NCBI RefSeq assembly: GCF_900108225.1
Contig: NZ_FNUZ01000003.1
Location: 186,001-250,000 of the forward strand
Origin: Thalassococcus halodurans
GTDB lineage: Bacteria; Pseudomonadota; Alphaproteobacteria; Rhodobacterales; Rhodobacteraceae
Reading direction: 5' to 3'
Length of the DNA stretch: 64,000 nt
Of this stretch, positions 17,056-26,288 are shown in pieces; positions within the stretch are counted from its first letter, which is position 1; each line of letters opens with the position of its first letter. The notes below the pieces were generated by a model. That model saw nothing but the letters and a program-made list of their open reading frames with translations, made no database searches and had not been told where the DNA came from. The translations under genes and the position numbers were made by a program.

Positions 17056-17173
17056 AAGTTTAATGATGAAAATTTAAGCACAAATAAAACCCAAACCGGC
17101 ACTTGCAATGGTGCACATTGCTGCCGTCAGCCACTATCTTAGGTGCAAACTAAGACTGGCTGGGCAGAGCAAA

Positions 17174-19345
17174 ATGGCTGATTCACCCCGTGGCAAAGGC
17201 AAGCTTGTTGCCGACCGCCGCTATCCGAAAAGAAAATCGGCACCTGCCAGTAAGGCAAAGGCGGCGCCCAAGAAACGCAAAGCGGCCAAAAAGCCCGTCA
17301 AAGGTGGAAACGTTGTGACGCGTGGCATTCGTGGACTGTTCCGCTGGATATTCCGCGTGATCTGGCTTGTTACCTCGCGGGTTACCGCCGTTGGCCTGAT
17401 CATCCTCGGGCTTGCTGTGGCGTATTTTTATGCACAACTGCCCGAAGCAAAGGCATTTGTAGACGGTCGCGCACAAGGGTCGGTCACGATGTACGACCGC
17501 AATGGGCAGGTTTTCGCATGGCGCGGCGACCAGTTCGGCGGTGCGGTCACCGCAGACTCGGTCTCGCCCCACCTGAAAAACGCGGTCATCGCGACCGAAG
17601 ACAAACGTTTCTACTGGCATCTGGGAATCAGCCCGCGGGGTATTGCCTCGGCGGTGCGCATCAACCTGCGCGAAGGACGTGGACCGCTTCAGGGGCACGG
17701 CGGCTCGACCATCACCCAGCAGACCGCGAAACTTCTGTGCCTTGGCGTCGAATATGATCCCGCGATTTGGGAAACCGAAGCGGAATATGTTGCTGACTGT
17801 CGCCGTTCGTCGCTGGCCCGCAAGGCCAAAGAGGCGATCTATTCCATGGCGATGGAAGTCAAATACACCAAGGATGAAATCCTTTCGATCTACCTGAACC
17901 GCGCCTACATGGGCGCAGGTGCCTACGGCGCAGAAGCAGCATCCCAGCGCTATTTCTCGAAACCTGCGTCGGCGCTGAATGCATCCGAGGCCGCGATCCT
18001 TGCAGGCCTTCTGACTGCTCCCAGCACACTGGCACCCACATCAAACCTGGAACGCAGCCGCAACCGTGCCGAAGTCGTCCTTGGGCTGATGGAAGATCAG
18101 GGATACCTGACTGCGACCGAAGCCGATGCTGCCCGCGCCAATCCTGCGGTTCTGTCGGATGCCGCCGAACGTTTGCGTGGCGGCTACTTTGCTGACTGGG
18201 TGATGGACACCCTTCCGCCTTTTGCAGACGTGTCGTCCCGTCAGGACATCGCGATCCAGACAACACTCGATCCGCGCCTGCAACGCGCAGCCGAACAGGC
18301 GATGACCGAGATTTTCAGCACCAAGGTCCGCGAAGGATCAAAGGCGCAGGCCGCAATTGTGGTCATGAGTGCCGACGGCGCTGTCCGCGCCATGGTCGGT
18401 GGCCGCCAGATTAACGTATCGGGCGTCTTCAACCGCGCGACACAGGCGAAACGGCAGACCGGTTCGGCGTTCAAGCCATTTGTTTATGCGACTGCGCTGG
18501 AGCTGGGGTACTCGCCCTATGACACTGTGATTGATGAGTCATACTGCTTGTTCGCCAACGGAAGAAATGAATGGTGTCCTAAAAACTATACAAACCGGTA
18601 CGAAGGCAAAGTGACTCTGGTTTACGCACTTAAACACTCACTGAACATTCCTGCCGTGAAGATTTCCGAAAGCGTCGGTCGCGACTTGGTACGCCGTGTC
18701 GCGGGGGACTTCGGCATCAACAGCGACCTGATCGATACACCGTCTTTGGCACTTGGCGCGTCCGAGGCTTCGCTTCTGGAAATGACCGGTGCCTACGCGG
18801 GTATTTTGAATGGTGGCTCGTCCGTACGCCCCTATGGCGTCCGCGAGCTACGCATCAAGGGGGATGACGAAGCGATGATCGGCCAGCGTGGCGGGATCGG
18901 TGAACGGGTCATTAACGAAACAGCCGCCAAGCAGCTTGTCTTCATGATGGAAAAGGTCGTGTCCGAAGGCACAGGTCAACGCGCCAAACTGCCTGACCGT
19001 CAGGCGGCGGGCAAAACGGGCACAACACAGGCCGCTCGGGATGCGTGGTTTGTGGGCTTTACCGCTGATTACGTCGCCGGTGTCTGGATGGGCTATGACG
19101 ACAACACACCACTGACCGGCGTCACAGGTGGCGGTCTGCCAGCAGAAATCTGGCGCGAAACCATGGTGCGTGTGCATGAGGGCGTCCCGCCCAAGCCGCT
19201 GCCGATGATCGTACCGGAACCGCCGCGCGTTGTTGAAACCCAGCCCGCGCCGCAGCCTGCCCCGCGTCAGCAACAACAGCCGCGCCGTCAGGATCCGGTC
19301 GAGGGTTTCGTCGAACAGCTGCTGCGCGATATTTTCGGCAACTAA
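17174..19345 (+). CDS. Class A penicillin-binding protein (PBP1A type)
   Basis: A 723-residue bifunctional peptidoglycan synthase of the inner membrane. A basic, lysine-rich cytoplasmic tail (about 1-50) precedes one membrane anchor (about 70-92). The GT51 glycosyltransferase domain has ATEDKRFYWHLGISPRG and HGGSTITQQTAKLL. The transpeptidase domain has the SxxK motif in TGSAFKPFVYA, SLN in HSLNIPAVK and KTGT in AGKTGTTQAARDAWFVGF. A proline/glutamine-rich C-terminus follows. I start at MADSPRGKGK; an upstream ATG adds 22 residues and cannot be excluded. Confidence 0.93.
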   Translation: MADSPRGKGKLVADRRYPKRKSAPASKAKAAPKKRKAAKKPVKGGNVVTRGIRGLFRWIFRVIWLVTSRVTAVGLIILGLAVAYFYAQLPEAKAFVDGRAQGSVTMYDRNGQVFAWRGDQFGGAVTADSVSPHLKNAVIATEDKRFYWHLGISPRGIASAVRINLREGRGPLQGHGGSTITQQTAKLLCLGVEYDPAIWETEAEYVADCRRSSLARKAKEAIYSMAMEVKYTKDEILSIYLNRAYMGAGAYGAEAASQRYFSKPASALNASEAAILAGLLTAPSTLAPTSNLERSRNRAEVVLGLMEDQGYLTATEADAARANPAVLSDAAERLRGGYFADWVMDTLPPFADVSSRQDIAIQTTLDPRLQRAAEQAMTEIFSTKVREGSKAQAAIVVMSADGAVRAMVGGRQINVSGVFNRATQAKRQTGSAFKPFVYATALELGYSPYDTVIDESYCLFANGRNEWCPKNYTNRYEGKVTLVYALKHSLNIPAVKISESVGRDLVRRVAGDFGINSDLIDTPSLALGASEASLLEMTGAYAGILNGGSSVRPYGVRELRIKGDDEAMIGQRGGIGERVINETAAKQLVFMMEKVVSEGTGQRAKLPDRQAAGKTGTTQAARDAWFVGFTADYVAGVWMGYDDNTPLTGVTGGGLPAEIWRETMVRVHEGVPPKPLPMIVPEPPRVVETQPAPQPAPRQQQQPRRQDPVEGFVEQLLRDIFGN

Positions 19346-19354
19346 GGCAGAGTA

Positions 19355-20248
19355 TCAGGCCAGTGCGGAGAACACATTGATCCGCGCTGGCACCGAAATG
19401 CCTGTGTCGGTCGCAAATTCGCTGAACGCCTTATCCAGATCATCGAACAACGCGGCGCGCTGTTCCTGCGTGACCTCGCAGTCGCGCAAGAAGCGCCCCA
19501 CAGGCCCGATATGCGGCACCAGTTGGCGCAACGCGGGCCACCCGTCGGGGTGATCCAATGTCAGATCGACCGCCTCGCCCACCGGATCGGCAAAACCGCC
19601 CGCCTTCAGAAAGCTTACCCCGCGATCGATATCGCGCAGCGACATCGGGCCGGGCGCATCCGGATCGCCATCGGGCAAATCGCCGAAATGCTGCACCGCG
19701 ATTTTTCGGGCCAGCGAGAACCACGGGTTAAATTCGGACGCGGCCCAAGTAATGAACACGATACGGCCACCGGGACGCAGGGCGCTGTGCAGGTTGGCAA
19801 AGGCCGCCTCGGGATCGTCAAAGAACATCACCCCGAATCGCGACACGATCAGGTCGGCAGACCCGTCAAAACCCGCCGTTTGCGCATCCGCCAGATGAAA
19901 ACTGACGTTCGACACGCCTTTCTCGGCACGGCGTTCTTCGGCTTTGGTCAAAAGAGGCTCGGAAATATCATAGCCCGACACGGACCCTGACGACCCGACC
20001 AGTTCCGCCAGCGCAAACGAAGACGTGCCCGCCCCGCAGCCGATATCGATCACCGTTTCACCGGCCTCGGGCGCGGCGCAATCCAGAAGCTTTTCCAGAA
20101 CCGAGTGATGCATGATGTCCAGATCGCGGTAGAACCGCACCCAGTTCGCACCGGGTTTGTCGTTCCAGAACTGGCGTTGGCTTTCGTTCGCTTCGGTCAC
20201 TGTGATCCCCCGAATATGCCCGAACCTCTGAAAGTTGTTCTTGGGCAT
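19355..20248 (-). CDS. Class I SAM-dependent methyltransferase
   Basis: A 297-residue methyltransferase of the UbiE/Methyltransf_25 type, acting on an unknown small molecule. SAM-binding motif I is VIDIGCGAGTSSFALAEL (about residues 65-82), followed by GYDISEPLLTKAEERR and the motif around DLIVSRFGVMFFDDP. Genomic neighbours (class A PBP convergent, secretion genes divergent) do not reveal the substrate. An ATG with an AAGGAT site is used here; a GTG 48 bases downstream with a GGGGG site would give 281 residues and is a real alternative. Confidence 0.82.
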   Translation of the reverse strand: MPKNNFQRFGHIRGITVTEANESQRQFWNDKPGANWVRFYRDLDIMHHSVLEKLLDCAAPEAGETVIDIGCGAGTSSFALAELVGSSGSVSGYDISEPLLTKAEERRAEKGVSNVSFHLADAQTAGFDGSADLIVSRFGVMFFDDPEAAFANLHSALRPGGRIVFITWAASEFNPWFSLARKIAVQHFGDLPDGDPDAPGPMSLRDIDRGVSFLKAGGFADPVGEAVDLTLDHPDGWPALRQLVPHIGPVGRFLRDCEVTQEQRAALFDDLDKAFSEFATDTGISVPARINVFSALA

Positions 20249-20328
20249 TCTGCATTCATCCTTTAACGAATGTGTCTATAAAGAATTTCAGTATGTAAAC
20301 ATGTCCCGATTTTTGGGCGGAGCCTTTT

Positions 20329-22065
20329 ATGACCAAACTCAGCGAAACCACAGGGGCCGAGGAACTGCGCCAGGCGCGCCGTGAAAGTCGTGGGCTGTAT
20401 TGGGCGGTGGGTATTTTCAGCGTCTTTGTGAACCTGCTGATGCTGACGGGCCCGCTTTATATGTTGCAGGTCTATGACCGCGTTCTGGGGTCACGGTCGG
20501 TCGAAACGCTGGTGGCTTTGTCGGCGGTGGTTCTGTTCCTCTATGCGATGATGGGCCTTCTGGACTATGTGCGCGGTCGGATCATGGCGCGGGTGGCCGC
20601 GCGATTCCAGTCGCGCCTGGACACGCGCGTGTTTGACGCCGTGATGCGCCGTTCTGCTGTGCGCCCTGATGCGTTGGCCGCAACCGGCCTGCGTGATCTG
20701 GAATCGGTGCAGCGCCTGATGTCATCCCCCGTGATCGGTGCCCTGTTCGATCTGCCATGGACGCCCGTATTCCTGTTCGGAATTATGCTGTTCCACCCGT
20801 GGCTGGGATACCTTGCCATGTCCGGTGGTGCCGTTCTGATCGCGATCACGCTGTTCAACCAGTGGCTAAGCCGGAAACCTACGTTGGCGTCCCAACGCGC
20901 GGGCCACGCGGCAGATAAAACCGCAGAAGATATTCGAGCAGAGGCCGAGATGGTACAGGCCTTGGGCATGCGCGATCAGGCCTTTGGCCGGTGGCAAACC
21001 GCCCGCGACACATCGCTTGAGGCGCATATCGCAACCACCGATGTGACCGGCGGCTTTACCGTCATGACCAAGACTTTCCGCATGATCCTGCAATCGGCGA
21101 TGCTGGGTCTGGGGGCCTATCTGGTTCTGCAAAACGAACTGACTGCTGGCGCGATGATCGCGGGGTCAATCCTGTTGGGTCGTGCGCTGGCCCCGATCGA
21201 ACTGATCGTCGGGCAATGGCCCATGGTCGAACGGGCACGCAAAGGGTGGGACAACCTCGCCACCTTGCTGACCGAACATCCCGTTGAACAGTTGAAGACA
21301 CAGCTGCCCGACCCGCGCGCGATTCTGAACGTTCAACAACTGACCATCGTGCCGCCGGGCGACCAGCAGGCAGCGCTGCGCATGGTCAGCTTTCAACTGA
21401 ACCAAGGTCAGGCCCTAGGCGTGATCGGGCCGTCTGGTGCGGGGAAATCCACACTGGCTCGGGCCCTGACGGGCATCTGGCATCCGGCGGGCGGCAAAAT
21501 CCGTCTCGATGGCGCGACGCTGGATCAGTATGGGGTCGAACGGCTGGGCCGCCACATCGGGTACTTGCCCCAGCGCGTGACGCTATTCGAAGGCACAGTC
21601 GCCGAAAACATCGCCCGACTGCAGCCTGATGCCGACCCCGCCAAGATTGTCGAGGCCGCAAAGAAAGCCGCCGCGCACGACATGATCCTCAAGCTGCCCG
21701 AAGGCTATGACACCCGCATCAGCGCCACAGGCGGTCGCCTGTCCGGCGGGCAGATGCAGCGGATCGGTCTGGCCCGCGCGCTTTATGGTGATCCTGTCCT
21801 GCTGGTTCTGGACGAGCCGAACTCGAACCTCGACAACGAAGGATCCGAGGCCGTGAACGCCGCAATCCGCGATTTCAAAAACACCGGCCGCGCCGTGCTG
21901 GTCATGGCCCACCGCCCCGCCGCCATTCAGGAATGCGATCTGCTGTTGATGCTGGAAGGCGGGCAGCGCACCGCCTTTGGTCCGCGCGATGAGGTGTTGA
22001 AATCGGTGGTGTCGAATTACCAGCAACTCACAGGCGCTAAGAAAGCGCCGGGGGGCGTACGATGA
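20329..22065 (+). CDS. Type I secretion system permease/ATPase (PrsD/HlyB-like)
   Basis: A 578-residue ABC exporter half-transporter of the inner membrane that drives type I protein secretion. Residues about 20-310 are a six-helix membrane domain (LMLTGPLYMLQVYDRVLGSR is the typical PrtD/PrsD first helix). Residues about 330-565 are the ATPase, with Walker A GPSGAGKST, signature LSGGQMQRIGLARAL and Walker B VLLVLDEPNSNLD. No peptidase domain is present. It overlaps the adaptor gene by four bases. No substrate gene or TolC-like outer-membrane gene is adjacent. Confidence 0.93.
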   Translation: MTKLSETTGAEELRQARRESRGLYWAVGIFSVFVNLLMLTGPLYMLQVYDRVLGSRSVETLVALSAVVLFLYAMMGLLDYVRGRIMARVAARFQSRLDTRVFDAVMRRSAVRPDALAATGLRDLESVQRLMSSPVIGALFDLPWTPVFLFGIMLFHPWLGYLAMSGGAVLIAITLFNQWLSRKPTLASQRAGHAADKTAEDIRAEAEMVQALGMRDQAFGRWQTARDTSLEAHIATTDVTGGFTVMTKTFRMILQSAMLGLGAYLVLQNELTAGAMIAGSILLGRALAPIELIVGQWPMVERARKGWDNLATLLTEHPVEQLKTQLPDPRAILNVQQLTIVPPGDQQAALRMVSFQLNQGQALGVIGPSGAGKSTLARALTGIWHPAGGKIRLDGATLDQYGVERLGRHIGYLPQRVTLFEGTVAENIARLQPDADPAKIVEAAKKAAAHDMILKLPEGYDTRISATGGRLSGGQMQRIGLARALYGDPVLLVLDEPNSNLDNEGSEAVNAAIRDFKNTGRAVLVMAHRPAAIQECDLLLMLEGGQRTAFGPRDEVLKSVVSNYQQLTGAKKAPGGVR

Positions 22066-23366
22066 CCGACAAGAAACGCTATTCCGTCCGTGGATTTACG
22101 ATGCTGGGTCTATTGGGTCTGGCCATTTTGGTCGGCGGCTTTGGCACATGGGCCGCGATCACCAACATCTCGGGCGCGATCATTGCGCCGGGCCAGATCG
22201 TGGTCGACCGCAACCGTCAGGTCGTTCAGCACCCTGATGGCGGCGTTGTGTCGGAAATTCTGATCGATGAGGGCGACACAGTTGTGGCCGATCAGGTTCT
22301 GCTGCGGCTGGACCCGACGCTGTTGCAATCGCGCCTGTCGATTGTCGAAAGCCAGTACTTTGAAATCATCGCACGGCGCGCACGGCTTCAGGCGGAACGG
22401 GATGGACTGGAACAGATTTCCTTTCCTGAAGAATTGCTGACCGAGGCCGAAACCTCGGCCGAGGTGGCTGAACAGATCGAAGGTCAGCGTAGCCTTTTCG
22501 TGGCCCGCAAGGCGTCGGACGCGCGCGAGTTGGAGCAGCTTCAGAAACGGGCCGATCAGATTGCCGACCAGATCGTCGGCATCGACGCCCAGCAAGATGC
22601 GCTGAACGAACAACTGGAATTGATCGAAAGCGAATTGGTCGATCAGCAATCGCTGTTGGACAAAGGATTGGCGCAGGCCAGCCGCGTTCTGGCGCTGAAG
22701 CGCGAGAAATCGAACCTGATGGGCACCGTCGGTGAACTGACCGCACAAAAGGCCCAATCCGAAGGCCGGATCACCGAACTGGACCTTGAGGCGATCAAGC
22801 TGGAAACCCAGCGCCGTGAAGAAGCGATTAGCGAAATCCGCGACCTTCAAGTGAACGAACGGGAAATGGCCGAAGAACGCCGCGCGCTTCGCGAACAGCT
22901 TGACCGTCTGGACATCCGCGCGCCGGTGTCGGGCGTGATCTATGGCCTGACGGTCTTTACCCCGCGCTCGGTCATTCGCGCGGCTGATCCGGTGCTGTTT
23001 CTTGTGCCTCAGGATCGCCCCCTGATCATCGAGGCCCGCGTCGACCCGATCCACATCGACCAGATCCGACTGGGTCAAGAGGTGCTGTTGCGCTTCTCGG
23101 CTTTGGATCAACGCAGCACGCCGGAACTGGTGGGGCAGGTCACACAGGTGTCCGCCGACGCGTTTCAGGATGATAACACCGGTCTGAGCTTCTACATGGC
23201 TGAAGTGACCCTGTCCGAGGGCGAAATCGACCGCCTGCCAGAGGGTGTGACCCTGATCCCCGGCATGCCTGTCGAAAGCTTCCTGCGGACAGAAGATCGC
23301 ACGCCCTTGGCCTATTTTGTCAAACCGCTGTCAGATTACTTTGCTAAGGCGTTCCGCGAAAGCTGA
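22062..23366 (+). CDS. HlyD-family periplasmic adaptor of type I secretion
   Basis: A 434-residue membrane-fusion protein linking the ABC exporter to an outer-membrane channel. It has one N-terminal membrane helix (about 15-38), a biotinyl-lipoyl half motif (VVQHPDGGVVSEILIDEGD), a long coiled-coil region rich in Glu/Gln/Leu (about 120-290), the second lipoyl half at DIRAPVSGVIYGLTVFTP and a C-terminal beta domain. The coupled start and the pairing with the ABC gene are typical of PrsDE/AprDE systems. Confidence 0.93.
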   Translation: MTDKKRYSVRGFTMLGLLGLAILVGGFGTWAAITNISGAIIAPGQIVVDRNRQVVQHPDGGVVSEILIDEGDTVVADQVLLRLDPTLLQSRLSIVESQYFEIIARRARLQAERDGLEQISFPEELLTEAETSAEVAEQIEGQRSLFVARKASDARELEQLQKRADQIADQIVGIDAQQDALNEQLELIESELVDQQSLLDKGLAQASRVLALKREKSNLMGTVGELTAQKAQSEGRITELDLEAIKLETQRREEAISEIRDLQVNEREMAEERRALREQLDRLDIRAPVSGVIYGLTVFTPRSVIRAADPVLFLVPQDRPLIIEARVDPIHIDQIRLGQEVLLRFSALDQRSTPELVGQVTQVSADAFQDDNTGLSFYMAEVTLSEGEIDRLPEGVTLIPGMPVESFLRTEDRTPLAYFVKPLSDYFAKAFRES

Positions 23367-23456
23367 CCCGCTGTCGTGATTGCGCCGAAAAGCGATCTTT
23401 CGCTGCGCGCGACAACGGCGTAGCGTGGCCGCAAAGCAAACACCTAAGGACACGAC

Positions 23457-23921
23457 ATGACACAAGATGCCCTGACAAAACTGGCCGAACTTGGCCTAAC
23501 CCTGCCCGCTGCCCCCGCACCTGCGGCGAACTACGTGCCGTTCGTCAAATCGGGCAACCAGCTGTTCGTTTCCGGCCAGATTTCCAATGGCCCCGACGGG
23601 CTGATCACAGGCAAACTGGGCGCGGACATGTCGGTCGAAGAGGGTGCTGCCGCCGCACAGTCCTGCGCACTTAGCCTGATCGCCCAGCTGAACGCCGCCG
23701 TTGATGGCGATCTGAGCCGTCTGGTCCGCGTCGTCAAACTGGTAGGCTTTGTGAACTCGACCGCCGATTTCACGGACCAGCCCAAGGTCATCAACGGCGC
23801 GTCCGATCTGATGGTTGCGGTCTTCGGCGATGCTGGCCGCCACGCGCGCTCGGCCGTTTCTGCCGCATCCCTGCCCCTTGGCGTCGCGGTCGAGATCGAA
23901 GCGATTTTCGAGATCAACTGA
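23457..23921 (+). CDS. RidA-family enamine/imine deaminase
   Basis: A 154-residue RidA/YjgF protein of the longer YjgF-like subgroup. RidA proteins hydrolyse reactive 2-aminoacrylate and related enamines; subgroup members may differ. The N-terminus LGLTLPAAPAPAANYVPFV, GNQLFVSGQISNGPDG and the C-terminal RSAVSAASLPLGVAVEIEA are typical; the last contains the conserved Arg that binds the carboxylate. The stop codon overlaps the start of the phosphodiesterase gene, so the two are cotranscribed. Confidence 0.9.
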   Translation: MTQDALTKLAELGLTLPAAPAPAANYVPFVKSGNQLFVSGQISNGPDGLITGKLGADMSVEEGAAAAQSCALSLIAQLNAAVDGDLSRLVRVVKLVGFVNSTADFTDQPKVINGASDLMVAVFGDAGRHARSAVSAASLPLGVAVEIEAIFEIN

Positions 23922-24676
23922 TGAAAACCCTGCCCGCCTCGTTTCTGGCCGCTCCGATTGCCCATCGCGCCTATCATGACATCCATGACGGACGTCCTGA
24001 AAACAGCCGCTCCGCAATCCGCGCGGCCATCGCGGCGGGCTTCGGGATCGAGATTGATCTGCAACTGTCCAAAGACGGGCAGGCCATGGTTTTTCACGAC
24101 TATGACCTGCGCCGTCTGACACCCGAACAAGGTGCCCTGCGCCAGCGGACAGCGGCAGAATTGCAGGCCATTCCCCTGCTGCACGGTGACGAAGGCATTC
24201 CGACCCTGATCGAGGTGTTGGACATCGTCGCGGGCAAGGTACCGCTGCTGATCGAAATCAAGGATCAGGATGGCGGCATGGGCACCAACGTAGGACCTTT
24301 GGAACAGGCTACCGCCGACGCGCTTAAGGGCTATACCGGCCCTGTGGCGGTCATGTCCTTCAACCCGCACAGCATCGCGGAAATGGCCCGCCTTGCGCCC
24401 GATGTCGCGCGCGGCCTTACCACCAGCGCCTATGATCCGGACGATTGGAAAACGCTGAAACAGTCCACCTGCGACACGCTGCGCGATATCCCCGATCTGG
24501 AGCGCACCAGATCGTGCTTTATCAGCCACGAAGCCGCCGACCTGCCCCGCCCGCGCGTGGCCGAGATCAAGGCGCAAGGCCTGCCGATCCTGTGCTGGAC
24601 AATCAGATCGCCGGAACAAGAGGCAGAGGCGCGGAAAATCGCGGATAATGTCACCTTCGAGGGCTACGCCGCTTGA
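23921..24676 (+). CDS. Glycerophosphodiester phosphodiesterase family protein
   Basis: A 251-residue TIM-barrel enzyme (GDPD) that hydrolyses glycerophosphodiesters to glycerol 3-phosphate and an alcohol, UgpQ-like and without a signal peptide, so cytoplasmic. The catalytic pattern is clear: HRAYHDIHDGRPENS (HR and the EN pair), GIEIDLQLSKDGQAMVFHD (metal-binding E/D and catalytic His). The C-terminal QGLPILCWTI strand is normal. It starts on the base where ridA ends (ATGA overlap) and is followed closely by a GNAT gene. Confidence 0.9.
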   Translation: MKTLPASFLAAPIAHRAYHDIHDGRPENSRSAIRAAIAAGFGIEIDLQLSKDGQAMVFHDYDLRRLTPEQGALRQRTAAELQAIPLLHGDEGIPTLIEVLDIVAGKVPLLIEIKDQDGGMGTNVGPLEQATADALKGYTGPVAVMSFNPHSIAEMARLAPDVARGLTTSAYDPDDWKTLKQSTCDTLRDIPDLERTRSCFISHEAADLPRPRVAEIKAQGLPILCWTIRSPEQEAEARKIADNVTFEGYAA

Positions 24677-24719
24677 AGCGCCGCCGCGGAACACCAGATA
24701 CTCTGGTGCACGAGGGCCC

Positions 24720-25919
24720 ATGACTGACATCACCGAAGATACCACTTTCACCATCAACGCGCTGTCGTCACTGGACCAGATCGACGCCGCCACATGGGAT
24801 GCCTGCGCCTGCCCCGAGGCCGCGGATGGTGGCCGCCCAATTGACCCGTTCACGACCTACCGCTTTCTGAAAGCGCTGGAAGACAGCGGATCCGTGGGGG
24901 CCGGAACGGGCTGGGATCCGCGCTATCTGACGGCTGAAATCGACGGTCAGGTGATCGCGGTCGCGCCGCTTTACGGCAAATCCCATTCACAGGGCGAATA
25001 CATCTTCGATCACAACTGGGCCCATGCCTATGAACAGGCGGGCGGGCGGTATTATCCGAAACTGCAAATGGCGGTGCCCTTCACACCTGCCACAGGCCGC
25101 CGGTTCCTGACCCGTCCGGGCTATGACACCGTCGGCATGTCGGCCTTGGTTCAGGGGGCTGTTGAGCTGGCCACACAGAACCACGTCTCGTCGCTGCACA
25201 TCACCTTCTGCACCGAGGCCGAGGCGATCGCAGGCGGCAAAATGGGCCTGATGCGCCGCATCACCCAGCAGTTCCACTGGCTGAACGACAACTACGCCAG
25301 TTTCGACGATTTCCTGACCAGCCTTTCGTCGCGCAAACGCAAAACCATCCGCAAGGAACGGCGCACCGCGCAGGACTTCGGAGGAGAGATCGTCACCCTG
25401 ATCGGCGACGATATCCAACCCGAGGATTGGGACAGCTTCTGGCAGTTCTATCAGGACACCGGCGCGCGCAAATGGGGCTCGCCCTATCTGACGCGGGCGT
25501 TTTTTGATATCATGCACGACACAATGCGCGACGACATCGCCTTGGTCATGGCGCGGCGCGACGGGCAGAACGTGGCAGGCGCCATGAACCTGATCGGGCG
25601 CGATACGCTCTACGGACGATACTGGGGATGTATCGAAGATCATCCCTGCCTGCATTTTGAGGCATGCTATTATCGGGCAATTGATCTGGCGATTCAGCTG
25701 GGCCTGAAACGGGTCGAGGCCGGCGCGCAGGGCGAACACAAACTGGCCCGCGGCTATCTGCCTGCCGAAACCCATTCGCTGCACTGGGTCGCCGATGCCG
25801 GATTTGCCAACGCAATCGACCGCTATCTGGCCGAAGAACGCCGCGCGGTCAGCCACGACATAGAAGTCCTGACAAGCTACGGCCCGTTCCGGAAAACCGA
25901 AATCGAGGAACAACAATGA
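24720..25919 (+). CDS. FemAB-like GNAT-fold acyltransferase (PF04339 type)
   Basis: A 399-residue member of the peptidogalycan/FemAB-like GNAT group, whose biochemical role is unknown. Recognisable segments are [19 protein letters not shown] near the start, [20 protein letters not shown] in the middle, and [16 protein letters not shown] near the end. The start is the ATG about 45 bases after the GDPD stop; an upstream extension reads back into that gene. Its stop overlaps phhB by four bases. Confidence 0.85.
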   Translation: MTDITEDTTFTINALSSLDQIDAATWDACACPEAADGGRPIDPFTTYRFLKALEDSGSVGAGTGWDPRYLTAEIDGQVIAVAPLYGKSHSQGEYIFDHNWAHAYEQAGGRYYPKLQMAVPFTPATGRRFLTRPGYDTVGMSALVQGAVELATQNHVSSLHITFCTEAEAIAGGKMGLMRRITQQFHWLNDNYASFDDFLTSLSSRKRKTIRKERRTAQDFGGEIVTLIGDDIQPEDWDSFWQFYQDTGARKWGSPYLTRAFFDIMHDTMRDDIALVMARRDGQNVAGAMNLIGRDTLYGRYWGCIEDHPCLHFEACYYRAIDLAIQLGLKRVEAGAQGEHKLARGYLPAETHSLHWVADAGFANAIDRYLAEERRAVSHDIEVLTSYGPFRKTEIEEQQ

Positions 25920-26206
25920 TCGAAAAACTGAGCGAGACCGCCCGAAAGACGATGCTGGAACCCCTGTTCGACACAGGCTGGGCCATGGTCGATGGTCGCG
26001 ACGCGATCAGCAAGACCTATACGTTCGAAACCTTCGTCGACGCGTTCGGCTGGATGACCCGTGCCGCGATGTGGGCGGAAAAATGGAACCATCATCCCGA
26101 ATGGTTCAACGTCTACAACAAGGTCACTGTCACCCTGTCGACCCATGACGTAGACGGCCTGTCATCGCTTGATGCGAAACTCGCCCGCAAAATGGACAGC
26201 CTGTAG
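25916..26206 (+). CDS. phhB: 4a-hydroxytetrahydrobiopterin dehydratase
   Basis: A 96-residue pterin-4a-carbinolamine dehydratase that recycles the pterin cofactor of aromatic amino acid hydroxylases; in some bacteria it also aids other pathways. The signature [19 protein letters not shown] holds the catalytic EKxNHHPEW histidines, followed by [19 protein letters not shown]. Length is normal. No phenylalanine hydroxylase gene is nearby. It is the last gene of the ridA-GDPD-GNAT-phhB run. Confidence 0.94.
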   Translation: MIEKLSETARKTMLEPLFDTGWAMVDGRDAISKTYTFETFVDAFGWMTRAAMWAEKWNHHPEWFNVYNKVTVTLSTHDVDGLSSLDAKLARKMDSL

Positions 26207-26275
26207 TTTGGGTATTTTCTGTCCCCAAATACCTTGGGGGAATTGGCCGCAGGCCAAGGGGGCAAAGCCCCCTCG
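26207..26275. repeat. Three consecutive hairpins in the phhB / peroxiredoxin intergenic region
   Basis: The stretch between two convergent genes folds into GGTATTT/AAATACC, TTGGCC-GCA-GGCCAA and GGGGGC-AAA-GCCCCC stems in a row. Such stacked GC-rich palindromes look like an intergenic repeat element, and I recall similar elements in roseobacter genomes, though this was not checked. The element may also terminate both convergent genes. Confidence 0.5.
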
Positions 26276-26288
26276 CCCCTAGCCAGAA

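Noticed and set aside
17040-17085. CtrA-type sites (TTAA-N7-TTAA)
   Set aside because: TTAA copies occur but with spacings of 2 or 10 bases, not 7.
17098-17115. A complete NtrC palindrome (GCAC ... TGGTGC) upstream of glnK
   Set aside because: The spacer is one base longer than the usual site, and the position is far from the gene. I kept only the direct repeats and half-site as an observation.
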